Assembly: GCA_035480575.1 (NCBI GenBank)
Contig: DATIHR010000006.1
Span: 62,001-126,000, forward strand
Reading direction: 5' to 3'
Source: PMNU01 sp035480575
Lineage (GTDB): Bacteria > Patescibacteriota > Saccharimonadia > Saccharimonadales > UBA4665
DNA length: 64,000 nt
Shown: one piece after another, positions 17,351-25,258 of the stretch
Layout: each line of letters begins with the position of its first letter
Position numbering within the stretch: position 1 is the stretch's first letter
Notes under the pieces: generated by a model
Database searches by the model: none
Told to the model about the DNA's origin: nothing
The model's input: only the letters and a program-made list of their open reading frames with translations
Made by a program: the position numbers and the translations under genes

Positions 17351-17379
17351 ATTATAAAACTAACGAACTGAAAAGTCAA
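17351..17379 (-). promoter_or_regulatory. sigma70-type promoter of sigma4/HARE gene
   Basis: On the minus strand TTGACT (17374-17379), 17-nt spacer, TATAAT (17351-17356). Transcription should start near 17344, giving a ~33-nt leader to the ATG at 17311 and almost none to the ATG at 17341. Confidence 0.8.
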
Positions 17380-17489
17380 GACCTCTTCTGTATAAATGTA
17401 TTGTAGCACGAAATAGACAAGTACGACCACTATGTGTTGTAGAAATATCCCACAAAAGTATATTGCTTATGATACAAACTTGTGGATAA

Positions 17490-19772
17490 CTACTTACGTT
17501 TAAAGCGCCTGCCGCGTCCGCGGGCTGGTGCGGCTTCAAGCAGTTTTTTGCTCTCGGCTTCGGTGAGTGTTGCCGGCTCTTTACCTTCAGGTATCTTGGC
17601 GTTCTTTTTGCCGTCTGTAATGTATGGGCCGTATGGGCCATTGACGATATTGATGCCGCTTGCGAATTTTTGGATGTACTTGTTGGCTTCTTTTTCGAGC
17701 TTTGCCTTGTATAGTTCCCGGGCCTTCTGTTCGGTTATATCAAACGGCTTTTCAGGTTTGATTGATACATACAACTTGCCGATTTGTATGTAGGGTCCGA
17801 AACGGCCGATATTGGCGGTAATTTGCTCACCTTCGGCGGTCGTACCAACTACCCTCGGTAGTTCGAACATCTTGAGCGCTTGCTCTAGGGTGACGTCTTC
17901 CATGGTGGTGCCTTCGGGTAGTGGCGCAAAGTGCGGCTTCTCTTCGTCTTCGGCTTCGCCACGCTGCAACATGGGGCCGTAACGACCAAAGCGTACCAGG
18001 ACAGGCTTATTGGTCTTGGGGTCGGTGCCTAGGTGACGAGCTTGCGATACTTCCTCTCGCGAGGCTGATTCGGATTTTTCGATGAGTGGATGGAAATCTT
18101 TATAAAATTCTCGAATCATTTTCTGCCAGGTTTCCTGGCCTTCGGCAACACGGTCGAAATCATTCTCTACGGTAGCTGTAAAATCGTAATCGACGACGCT
18201 TGGGAAGTATTTGACCAAGAAATCAGTCGTTACTTCGGCAACCGGTGTAGGCATTAGCTTATTGCGGTCGGCTCCGGTAATCTCGACTACTTTTTCGGTG
18301 GTAATGTCACCATGCTTGAGTGTTAGTAGTTCTAGCGTACGCTCGACACCCTCAAGATCTTTCTTTTCGACATATTCGCGGCTTTGGATGGTAGAGATAG
18401 TCGGCGCGTACGTGCTAGGTCGGCCAATACCGAGCTCTTCTAGGTGTTTTACGAGTGTCGCTTCCGAGTAACGGGCCGGTGGCCTGCTGAATGTCTGCGC
18501 AGCCGTTATGGTGTCCAGGGCTAGTTTTTCGCCTTGCGATATGTCGGGCAGGAGCGTGTCGTCTTTGCCGCCATAGTAGACCTTAAGGAAGCCGTCAAAC
18601 TGCAAGATTTCGCCTTTGGCGATAAGTTTTTCCTTGCGGGTAGATATGCCAATGGTTACTTCTGTTTTTTCGGTTTGTGCGGGCGACATTTGGCTGGCGA
18701 GGGCTCGTTGCCAAATAAGCTGGTATAACTTTTGCTGGCCGGCATCCTCGCCGGCTTTCGTGTTGTTAAAGTCGGTGGGCCGGATTGCCTCGTGGGCTTC
18801 CTGGGCGCTTTCGTTCTTGGTTTTAAATTGCCGTACCTGGTGATAGCGGTCGCCGTATTCTTTTTTAATGAAGTCCTCGGCCGCCTTGATGGCGTAGCCA
18901 CTAAGCGTCGTACTGTCGGTACGCATGTAGGTAATCTTGCCCTCTTCGTACAACCGTTGGGCGATGACCATAGTTTGCTTAACGCTGAATCCAAGGCGAC
19001 GGGCCGCCTCTTGTTGCAAGGTGCTGGTCGTGAACGGTGCGCCTGGGTTGCGGCTGCCTGGCTTTTGTTCGATTGCCTCTACGGTAAATTCGGCTTTGGC
19101 GGCATCTTCCAGGAAGGTGCTGGCTGTGTCTTTTTGGGCGAGTTTATCCGGTAGTTCGGCCTTAAGTTCCTGACCTTTGACGTCAAAAAATGCAGTGATT
19201 TTATATGAACTTTCAGGGGTAAAGTCTTTTATGTCGCGCTCGCGGTCAACAATCAGGCGTACGGCTACCGACTGTACACGGCCGGCGCTTAGGCCTGTCC
19301 GCACCTTTTTCCATAATACGGGCGATAGTTCGTAGCCTACCAAGCGGTCGAGTACACGGCGGGCTTGCTGGGCGTCTACCAAGTTTTTATCGACAAAGCG
19401 TGGATTCTCGATGGCGTGCTCTATGGCCGATTTTGTGATTTCGTGAAATACGATCCGCTTGGTTTTTTCGGGGTCGAGCTTGAGCGCCTGCGTAAGGTGC
19501 CAGGCTATGGCTTCGCCCTCGCGGTCTTCATCGCTTGCTAGCCATACTTCGTGACCTTTGGCAGCCTTTTTAAGCTCGTTGACCACCTTTGTTTTGTCCG
19601 GGCTAATAGCATAGGTAGGCTCGAAGTCGTGTTCTATGTCTATGTTCAGGCCTTTTTTAGGTAAATCACGAATATGGCCAAAACTACTTTTGACGGTAAA
19701 ATCTTTGCCAAGATATTTTTCTATGGTTTTAGCTTTGGCGGGGCTCTCTACAATAACTAGGTTTTTGCTCAT
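17490..19772 (-). CDS. topA: DNA topoisomerase I
   Basis: 760 residues from the ATG at 19772 (MSKNLVIVESPAKAKTIEKY), the universal TopA start; the frame runs on upstream to 19931 through repeat DNA, but that extension is not protein-like. Type IA enzyme relaxing negative supercoils. Toprim domain with the acidic DEDREGEAIAWHL; catalytic tyrosine in ITYMRTDSTTLSG; GRPSTYAPTISTIQ; C-terminal topoisomerase repeats with GRYGPMLQRG, GRFGPYIQIG and GPYGPYITDG. The Cys4 zinc fingers of enterobacterial TopA are replaced by these repeats and a basic tail (RGRGRRFKRK). dprA lies upstream on the same strand. Confidence 0.96.
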   Translation of the reverse strand: MSKNLVIVESPAKAKTIEKYLGKDFTVKSSFGHIRDLPKKGLNIDIEHDFEPTYAISPDKTKVVNELKKAAKGHEVWLASDEDREGEAIAWHLTQALKLDPEKTKRIVFHEITKSAIEHAIENPRFVDKNLVDAQQARRVLDRLVGYELSPVLWKKVRTGLSAGRVQSVAVRLIVDRERDIKDFTPESSYKITAFFDVKGQELKAELPDKLAQKDTASTFLEDAAKAEFTVEAIEQKPGSRNPGAPFTTSTLQQEAARRLGFSVKQTMVIAQRLYEEGKITYMRTDSTTLSGYAIKAAEDFIKKEYGDRYHQVRQFKTKNESAQEAHEAIRPTDFNNTKAGEDAGQQKLYQLIWQRALASQMSPAQTEKTEVTIGISTRKEKLIAKGEILQFDGFLKVYYGGKDDTLLPDISQGEKLALDTITAAQTFSRPPARYSEATLVKHLEELGIGRPSTYAPTISTIQSREYVEKKDLEGVERTLELLTLKHGDITTEKVVEITGADRNKLMPTPVAEVTTDFLVKYFPSVVDYDFTATVENDFDRVAEGQETWQKMIREFYKDFHPLIEKSESASREEVSQARHLGTDPKTNKPVLVRFGRYGPMLQRGEAEDEEKPHFAPLPEGTTMEDVTLEQALKMFELPRVVGTTAEGEQITANIGRFGPYIQIGKLYVSIKPEKPFDITEQKARELYKAKLEKEANKYIQKFASGINIVNGPYGPYITDGKKNAKIPEGKEPATLTEAESKKLLEAAPARGRGRRFKRK

Positions 19773-19844
19773 GCTTATTCTGTGTATGGTAATGCAACGC
19801 CTCATACTACGCAAGTTCTGTCTGGATTGCAAGTTGCGCTCATG

Positions 19845-19995
19845 CACCGCCCTTACTCCAGTCGGGCAAAAGCCCGCCTTGCATAAGGGTTCTTGGCACC
19901 CAACGCGTCTTTCTGCTCCGGTACTCGACACCGTACCTTAGTACGGCTTACTCCGTTCCTCGCAGAAAGACGCGTTGGGCACTCAAGTGCAAGAC
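19845..19995 (-). repeat. structured repeat element A in the topA upstream region
   Basis: Folded element of ~150 nt. Helices: P1 19851-19856/19885-19890 (CCCTTA/TAAGGG), P1b CGGGC/GCCCG 19864-19877, P2 perfect 18 bp 19900-19917/19963-19980, P3 CCGTAC/GTACGG 19932-19947. Element B at 61161-61328 has the same helices in the same order with different sequences in P1 and P2. The strand is inferred from B, which follows a -10 box on the minus strand. A ends 72 nt upstream of topA. Confidence 0.65.
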
Positions 19996-20046
19996 CGCTC
20001 GTCGGTGGTGAGCTGACGTTGCGTCCAATCCACACTGAAGCTGCGG

Positions 20047-20100
20047 ACAGTGGTAACTTGGGATGTTCCTCGCCCAAATACGCACTGGGTACTCAAGCGC
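20047..20100 (-). repeat. partial degenerate copy of element A
   Basis: On the plus strand TTCCTCGCCCAAATACGCAC followed by TGGGTACTCAAGCGCA matches the 3' third of element A (TTCCTCGCAGAAAGACGCGT, TGGGCACTCAAGTGCA). The other helices are missing. It suggests duplication or decay of the element at this site. Confidence 0.4.
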
Positions 20101-20127
20101 ACGGCCCTCAACAGTGGTAGGGAGTTT

Positions 20128-20301
20128 TTAGCCGCCTAGGTATTGGCCTAGTTTGTAGCCGGCGTAGATGCCGGCGAATGCGCCGAGGGTGCTGAGCAGA
20201 ATGCTTTGCCAGCCGAATAGGCCGCCTCCCATAAGCGAGCCAATCCAGCCGCCGAGTGCAGAGCCTACGGTTATGCCGATCCATATTAATAGTTTTGTCA
20301 T
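20128..20301 (-). CDS. small glycine-zipper membrane protein
   Basis: 57 residues from the ATG at 20301 (MTKLLIWIGITVGSALGGWI). Two hydrophobic segments with GxxxG spacing (VGSALGGWIGSLMGGGLFGW and LLSTLGAFAGIYAGYKLGQ) suggest a two-helix hairpin packed through glycines. Many bacteria carry such small proteins of unknown function. It lies 5 nt downstream of dprA on the same strand and upstream of element A. Confidence 0.65.
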   Translation of the reverse strand: MTKLLIWIGITVGSALGGWIGSLMGGGLFGWQSILLSTLGAFAGIYAGYKLGQYLGG

Positions 20302-20306
20302 AGTTC

Positions 20307-21176
20307 TTATTGTAATCCCCATTGGTTGTTACCGAGTGGTCGGACAAGCCCACGTATTTCGAGCATGGTAAGCGTTTGGTTGAAAACGGGCAGTGAAAGC
20401 TCGCTTTGCGTCTGTAGCGTGGTGCCGTCGCTTGTGCCGCCGACTAGCAGGTCTAGGACTGTTTGTTCATTGGGGTTGGCGCCTTTGGGCGCAACCGATG
20501 CGCGGCCCTTTTGGGTAAGCCCGAGCACGTGGAATATATCTGTCGTACTGGTAACTGGCGTTGCGCCTGATTTTATAAGGTTATTCGTGCCGGTCGAGGT
20601 CGGGCTGGTTATATTGCCCGGGACGGCCAGAACCTCCTTACCCTGCTCTATGGCGAACTGTGCAGTGTGTAGCGTACCGCTTTTAGCGGCGGCTTCGGTA
20701 ATAAGAACGGCATCGCACAGGCCAGAAGCAATGCGGTTGCGGGCTATAAAATTACCCTTATAGGCGATGGGTGTATCTGGAGTATATTCGCTTATAAGCG
20801 CCCCGCCCTGCTCTATGATTTGTCGGGCAAGCCCGCGGTGGCCAGCGGGGTAAATATGCTCGAAACCGCTTGGCAATACGGCAATGGTAAGGCCACCAGC
20901 GTCGAGTGCCGCCTGATGGGCAATACTGTCTACCCCGATGGCCAGGCCGCTTATAATGACTACCCCGGATCTTGCTAATTCTCCAGCTAAATGTGCGGTG
21001 ACTTCTCTACCATAGGCAGACACCTTGCGGCTGCCTATAACGGTGACGCTGGGCCGAGCGAATAGCTCATTAACATCATTAGCAGTTAGAATAAAGAGCT
21101 GTTTGGCCGGCGGAGAAATGTCGCTGAGGTCTTTGGGAAAGTCCGGTGGATTTAGCGTAAGCTGTTTGACATTCAT
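20307..21176 (-). CDS. dprA: DNA-processing protein DprA/Smf
   Basis: 289 residues from the ATG at 21176 (MNVKQLTLNP); an earlier start at 21203 would put 9 residues over the divergent promoter. DprA loads RecA on single-stranded DNA taken up during transformation. Rossmann-fold motifs: VTVIGSRKVSAYGREVTAHL, SGLAIGVDSIAHQAAL, VLPSGFEHIYPAGHRGLA, ISEYTPDTP, NRIASGLCDAVLITEAAAKS and VPGNITSPTSTGTNNLI. A C-terminal winged helix (TQSELSLPVFNQTLTMLEI) is present. The usual N-terminal SAM-like domain is reduced to about 30 residues. It precedes topA, a common pairing. Confidence 0.93.
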   Translation of the reverse strand: MNVKQLTLNPPDFPKDLSDISPPAKQLFILTANDVNELFARPSVTVIGSRKVSAYGREVTAHLAGELARSGVVIISGLAIGVDSIAHQAALDAGGLTIAVLPSGFEHIYPAGHRGLARQIIEQGGALISEYTPDTPIAYKGNFIARNRIASGLCDAVLITEAAAKSGTLHTAQFAIEQGKEVLAVPGNITSPTSTGTNNLIKSGATPVTSTTDIFHVLGLTQKGRASVAPKGANPNEQTVLDLLVGGTSDGTTLQTQSELSLPVFNQTLTMLEIRGLVRPLGNNQWGLQ

Positions 21177-21196
21177 GAGAAAAAGTGGAAAAAGTA

Positions 21197-21225
21197 TTGA
21201 CACATGCTATATTTGGTGCTAAAAT
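21197..21225 (+). promoter_or_regulatory. sigma70-type promoter of the structured RNA
   Basis: TTGACA (21197-21202), 17-nt spacer, TAAAAT (21220-21225), giving a start near 21232. It points away from dprA into a region with no protein-like frame and ends at a canonical terminator ~445 nt later. Confidence 0.8.
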
Positions 21226-21231
21226 CGCACT

Positions 21232-21680
21232 CTGTAAGCGTTAAAAGAACGTTTACGCACCTTATATCCCCCATTCTAACAGCAGGTTCCTTGTTACTTT
21301 ATAGTAACAGTGCACCTGCGAATTTGTTAGATTGTTTTAGAACGTGCCTTTTTCAAAAGTTGTTACCCTCCACTTTTCTATCGGCGCTTGTCCGTCCCTT
21401 TGGGATGACAGACACGCGTTCTAAAACAAACTAACCCCTTTAACTATTCTGGTACCTCTGTGGTATACAGAAAACCCCTGCAACTTTGGTTGCGGAGGCC
21501 CGACGTAGTGGGCCAGCGTGTCTTAACGGATGGTAGCTTAGCTACCGGCGCGAAACTTTATGGAGTTTTGGTTTTCGACGCTTTCGCTGGGGTGGGTTGA
21601 AGGGTGTTGGGGATGTCCATGCGGACGTCCCCGAAAAGACCGGCGAGCGGTGCCCACCCCCTCTCGCCGGTCTTTTTTTG
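21232..21680 (+). ncRNA. candidate structured non-coding RNA, unidentified
   Basis: About 450 nt between a strong promoter and an intrinsic terminator. Helices seen: a nested stem-loop TCTAACA 21275-21281/21325-21331, GCAGGT 21282-21287/21314-21319 and GTTACT 21293-21298/21303-21308; a 13-bp helix 21332-21344/21417-21429; GGCCC/GGGCC 21497-21514; GGTAGC/GCTACC 21532-21546; a 10-bp hairpin 21609-21632; the terminator 21635-21675. GGGGTGGG (21589-21596) is complementary to CCCACCCC in the terminator loop (21653-21660), a possible pseudoknot. I do not find RNase P, tmRNA, SRP or 6S signatures. It could instead be a long regulatory leader of the gene at 21704. Confidence 0.6.
21635..21679 (+). 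terminator. intrinsic terminator of the structured RNA
   Basis: AAAGACCGGCGAG (21635-21647) pairs perfectly with CTCGCCGGTCTTT (21663-21675), followed by more T. The 15-nt loop holds CCCACCCC, complementary to an upstream GGGGTGGG. The next start codon is 25 nt downstream. Confidence 0.85.
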
Positions 21681-21703
21681 TGCATTTTCCCGTTTCATTT
21701 ATA

Positions 21704-22519
21704 ATGACATTTATAAAAGAATTCAGCTTTGCAGCCAATCCCGGGTGGAACCAACTTGACACGTGGCGTGAAGTACTGCCAAGCGGCGACGCCGTACTGA
21801 TTGATCCAGCGAATGGTGGTCGGTTGACTGGCCCACACGAATGGTTGCAGGCTGATCCTCGCCTGCGTTGGGGCGTAGACTTCATCTTAGAGCACGCTAC
21901 CGACATTAACCTGACGGTTGTCCGGGGTGACCACGGCCCAAACAGCCAGGATTCGTTGGCATGCGAGATAATTGCCGATAGCGATGTCGTAGGGATAGAA
22001 GGTTTGGGCGCTTGGACAGAAGACGGCCCAGGCCCGAAACGAACAGATGACTATGCTGTCCAAAGCAAGTTAAGCGTTGCGAAGAAAAAGGCTATACCGT
22101 CGTTTACCTATGACGCACAGGCGAATTCGCCCATAGAATTAGACCGGCTGCTCTGCCGGATTGGTGTGTTGTGGGATCCACGGTACTCAGAACATCCTGA
22201 CCATGCCAAAACTGCCGGCGAGCGCTTGGAGTGGCTTGTCGCGAGCGAGGCATTGCGTGAGCCATACATTTTTGCCAATTATGGGTACCAGTTGCAATGG
22301 TTATGGTCAGGTCTGGGGCACACGCCAGTAGCTGCATGTCTCACGATTGGTAGAGACCACGAGAACGTTCCAAAGATGTTCGAGCAAGCTGGCGTGCGGG
22401 TGCATGATATTGTAGAACCATATACGCCTGAGAGCGGTGCCGACGCTGTAATGAGAAGGATCATACCCAAGATGCTTGCAACACGCACTATTCCAGCCGC
22501 GGTGCGCACGTTACAGTAG
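21704..22519 (+). CDS. hypothetical protein
   Basis: 271 residues from the ATG at 21704, just after the terminator; the frame extends further upstream through the RNA gene but without protein character. No family recognised. The protein is acidic, soluble and mixed alpha/beta (VVRGDHGPNSQDSLACEIIA, then DSDVVGIEGLGAWTED, then VAACLTIGRDHENVPKMFEQ). The C-terminal VRVHDIVEPYTPESGADAVM resembles a late strand-helix unit of a Rossmann-like fold. No ribosome-binding site is evident; expression may depend on read-through of the terminator. Confidence 0.6.
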   Translation: MTFIKEFSFAANPGWNQLDTWREVLPSGDAVLIDPANGGRLTGPHEWLQADPRLRWGVDFILEHATDINLTVVRGDHGPNSQDSLACEIIADSDVVGIEGLGAWTEDGPGPKRTDDYAVQSKLSVAKKKAIPSFTYDAQANSPIELDRLLCRIGVLWDPRYSEHPDHAKTAGERLEWLVASEALREPYIFANYGYQLQWLWSGLGHTPVAACLTIGRDHENVPKMFEQAGVRVHDIVEPYTPESGADAVMRRIIPKMLATRTIPAAVRTLQ

Positions 22520-23161
22520 TTACATCAGAAAATTGCGGGTTTCTTGGGGGAGTTGGCCGTCGCCGTAGACGTATTCGCTTAAGATGGCGCTGACTTCGCG
22601 GGTCAGCTCTGGCATGTGGGCTTGCTGTTCTTTGCTAAACTTGGCAAGCACGAAATCGGCGCTGTCCATTTGTTCGGGTTCTTTGGGGCCAATGCCTACG
22701 CGCACACGACCGAACTGTTCGCCTAGGTGTTGCATAATGGACTTAAGCCCGTTGTGGCCAGCGCTACCACCTTCGCCCCGGATGCGTATTTGGCCAAATG
22801 GTATGTCTAGCTCGTCGTGCACTACTACAACTTTTTCTGCGGGAATTTTGTAAAAGTGCATAACGGCTTGTACGGCGTCGCCGCTTAGGTTCATGAACGT
22901 CGTTGGCTTAACGACGATTACGCGGGTTTCGCCTAATGTGCCGTCGGCCTGCAAACATCTAAGGTCTTTTTTGTCTACCCAAGGGCCAATGTCGTTCGCT
23001 TTGCAAAACGCATCGACGGCCTCAAAACCTACGTTATGTCTGGTGGTGTCGTATTCTTTGCCTGGGTTGCCAAGGCCTACAACGAGGACGGTTTTGTTTT
23101 GCCCCAATGTGTACATACGAATACTGTCGCTCCCCTGGGGGCGTCTTTGAAATAGTGACAT
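22520..23161 (-). CDS. pth: peptidyl-tRNA hydrolase
   Basis: 213 residues from the ATG at 23161, which directly follows the stop of der; a start at 23116 (MYTLGQNKTV) would give 198 residues, nearer family length. Pth cleaves the ester bond of peptidyl-tRNAs released by stalled ribosomes. Motifs: VVGLGNPGKEYDTTRHNVGF (catalytic His in TRHNVGF), KPTTFMNLSGDAV, VVHDELDIPFGQIRIR and GGSAGHNGLKSI. The der-pth order suggests coupled translation. Its stop is next to the stop of the convergent gene at 22519. Confidence 0.95.
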   Translation of the reverse strand: MSLFQRRPQGSDSIRMYTLGQNKTVLVVGLGNPGKEYDTTRHNVGFEAVDAFCKANDIGPWVDKKDLRCLQADGTLGETRVIVVKPTTFMNLSGDAVQAVMHFYKIPAEKVVVVHDELDIPFGQIRIRGEGGSAGHNGLKSIMQHLGEQFGRVRVGIGPKEPEQMDSADFVLAKFSKEQQAHMPELTREVSAILSEYVYGDGQLPQETRNFLM

Positions 23162-24526
23162 TTACTTCCTCGGTTCTTTTGTTGGGCTATTGCCGTGTTT
23201 GTGGTTTACGTGTTTTTCGATAAACCATAGTTGCACCGGTGTGCCCTCGTAATGGTAGCGCTCTCGTAATTCGCGTTCCATAAAACGCCGGTAGCTCCAG
23301 TGTAGGAACTTGGTATGAGAGCCGAATATTTTGAAGGCCGGAATGGGGTTGTCGTCTTCTTGCACCATGTAGTTGAGCTTGGGTGCGCGGTTTTTAAGGC
23401 CGGCTGGCGGATGCTTGTCGACGGTAGCGCGTAACCAGCGGTTCAGATCGCTGGTTACCATTCGTTGTTTGCGGCGCTTGTCTATAGCTAGAGCGAGCTC
23501 GAATAATGTTGTAACGTTCTTGCCGGTAACAGCGCTGGTAAAAATAAGGGGTGCCCATGGCACGAAGTCGTAAGTTGCGGCGATTTGCGGCGCAATTGCA
23601 TCACGTGTAAAGGCGTCTTTGCCCTCTGCAGCGTCCCATTTGCTGACGGCTAATATGAGTCCCTTGCCTGCTTCTTTGATCATGCCGGCAATTTTTTGGT
23701 CGAGCTGGGTGTATAGCTCGTTGACGTCCATGACCAGAATACATATGTCTGCCTGCTCTATGGCGCTGAGCGAGCGAACAACGCTAAAATGCTCAATCCC
23801 CTGCCCGATCTTGCCGGGGCGGCGGATGCCGGCAGTGTCCATAATCTCGATTTCCCTGCCCTCGTACCGGACGATGGCACGGTTAATGTCGCGTGTGGTG
23901 CCAGCCCGGTCGGCTACGATGGCCTGTTGCTTTTTGGCAAGTGTATTAAACAAATACGACTTGCCGACGTTGGGACGGCCTAAAAGGGCGATGTGCAGGC
24001 GGTCATCGTCTTCGGCTATGGTAGCGGCTGGAATATGTGCGACTAATGCGTCTAGCAGCTGTTGTAAGCCTCTGTGCTGCGTCGTAGCTGTATGCATGAT
24101 GATCTTTATGCCTAGGCGCTCGAACCCGGCTAGATCGGCCTCATGTTTGACCTTATCGACTTTGTTAACGACTAGAAAGACAGGTTTTTTGCTTTTGAGT
24201 GCCATTTTGGCAACGCGCCGGTCTTCTTCGGTAATAAGCACGTTCGCCTCGACAACGACCCAAATGACATCGGCGCTGTCAGCAGCCTGTTGGATTTGCT
24301 CTTGGATGGTGAATTCAAAATCGTCTTCGGCGTCTTTGATACCCGCGGTATCTACCAGCCAAAAATCTTGGTCGTTCCAGCTGGCTTTGGCCATAATGCT
24401 GTCGCGCGTGGTACCGGCCTCGTGTGCTACGATGGCCTCGCGGCGTTCGAGTATGGCGTTAAACAGGCTGGACTTGCCAACATTCGCACGGCCGACTATT
24501 GCAACGATTGGAACTTTTTGACTCAC
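23162..24526 (-). CDS. der: ribosome-assembly GTPase Der (EngA)
   Basis: 454 residues. Two tandem GTPase domains and a KH-like C-terminal domain. First domain: P-loop GRANVGKSSLFN (~12), TTRDSIMA, DTAG, VNKVD. Second: GRPNVGKSYLFN (~185), TTRDINRA, DTAGIRRPGK, SKWD. The KH part starts near 355 (PPAGLKNRAPKLNYMVQ, then RYHYEGTPVQLWF). Der is essential for 50S subunit maturation. The C-terminus ends in basic residues (NHKHGNSPTKEPRK). Confidence 0.96.
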   Translation of the reverse strand: MSQKVPIVAIVGRANVGKSSLFNAILERREAIVAHEAGTTRDSIMAKASWNDQDFWLVDTAGIKDAEDDFEFTIQEQIQQAADSADVIWVVVEANVLITEEDRRVAKMALKSKKPVFLVVNKVDKVKHEADLAGFERLGIKIIMHTATTQHRGLQQLLDALVAHIPAATIAEDDDRLHIALLGRPNVGKSYLFNTLAKKQQAIVADRAGTTRDINRAIVRYEGREIEIMDTAGIRRPGKIGQGIEHFSVVRSLSAIEQADICILVMDVNELYTQLDQKIAGMIKEAGKGLILAVSKWDAAEGKDAFTRDAIAPQIAATYDFVPWAPLIFTSAVTGKNVTTLFELALAIDKRRKQRMVTSDLNRWLRATVDKHPPAGLKNRAPKLNYMVQEDDNPIPAFKIFGSHTKFLHWSYRRFMERELRERYHYEGTPVQLWFIEKHVNHKHGNSPTKEPRK

Positions 24527-24595
24527 GATGGGAGTATTATAACAGAGAGAGCTTGGTATTGACAGCTATAAACGACGAGGTTATCGTAAGTAGAT

Positions 24596-25258
24596 ATGTC
24601 AGCCGAAGTTATTACCATCCCGGATGGGATAGATCGTCTTGCAACACGCTTTGCAGAAGAATACGAGCCGCAGCAGCGTCTGTTAATGGCTGGGTGGAGG
24701 GACTGGCAACGGGTAGTACGAACGCTAGGTACGCCAGTTTTACGCAATAGCCATACGTATCAGCTGTCGCATACCGAGCTACGGGTGTCCGCCTGCACCG
24801 AGGAAGGTAAAATTGTAGAAACGGCTGCAGCTGTAACAGTGCGTGGTATAGCGCGTCAGACAGATCATGCTCGAAGGGCCATTACTATGCTCCAGCGCTG
24901 TCAGGCGTCCGGCCTTACCGTGTTGCCGACCGCCAAAGATGAGTTATGGCGTGAAATAGAAGAGGCTACGCACACCTATCGGGTAATAGTAGAGCCAACT
25001 CATCCAAGCGCGTTGGGTGAAGATGAGTATTTGACGCAGCCGAAAGCATATAGTCATGATCAATGGGCGGACGCCATAGATGTTGATGGTCCAGGTGCCG
25101 CTTGGGAAGTCGCAGCGATGCTTGCCGATGGTCAGCTTGAGGGATATCGCGAGGCAATGAGCTTGTTCGAAAAAAACAACGGTACTCCCGGGCCGCAGGG
25201 TGATGGCGTATGGCTGCCGCGCGCCTCGGGCGGCACTTTCGACGGCATTTTGTTATAA
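24596..25258 (+). CDS. hypothetical protein
   Basis: 220 residues, no family recognised. Soluble, with an alpha-helical N-terminus (DRLATRFAEEYEPQQRLLMA) and a central region of strands (TYQLSHTELRVSA, THTYRVIVEP). The last part has IDVDGPGAAWEVAAMLADGQ. It stands alone, divergent from der, and its 3' end overlaps the convergent pseudouridine synthase gene by 6 bp. Confidence 0.6.
   Translation: MSAEVITIPDGIDRLATRFAEEYEPQQRLLMAGWRDWQRVVRTLGTPVLRNSHTYQLSHTELRVSACTEEGKIVETAAAVTVRGIARQTDHARRAITMLQRCQASGLTVLPTAKDELWREIEEATHTYRVIVEPTHPSALGEDEYLTQPKAYSHDQWADAIDVDGPGAAWEVAAMLADGQLEGYREAMSLFEKNNGTPGPQGDGVWLPRASGGTFDGILL

Noticed and set aside
19773..19931. 53-residue N-terminal extension of TopA
   Set aside because: The extension is translated repeat DNA (element A); TopA proteins start at the MSKNLVIVESPAKA-like segment at 19772.
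21232..21680. RNase P RNA or tmRNA identity for the structured RNA
   Set aside because: The conserved GAGGAAAGTCC and other RNase P core strings are absent; there is no tRNA-like 3' end nor a tag-peptide frame for tmRNA, despite a TTTTCGACG string.
23619..24521. 300-residue plus-strand open frame
   Set aside because: Exactly antisense to der, which has all GTPase motifs; the plus-strand product shows no protein-like pattern.
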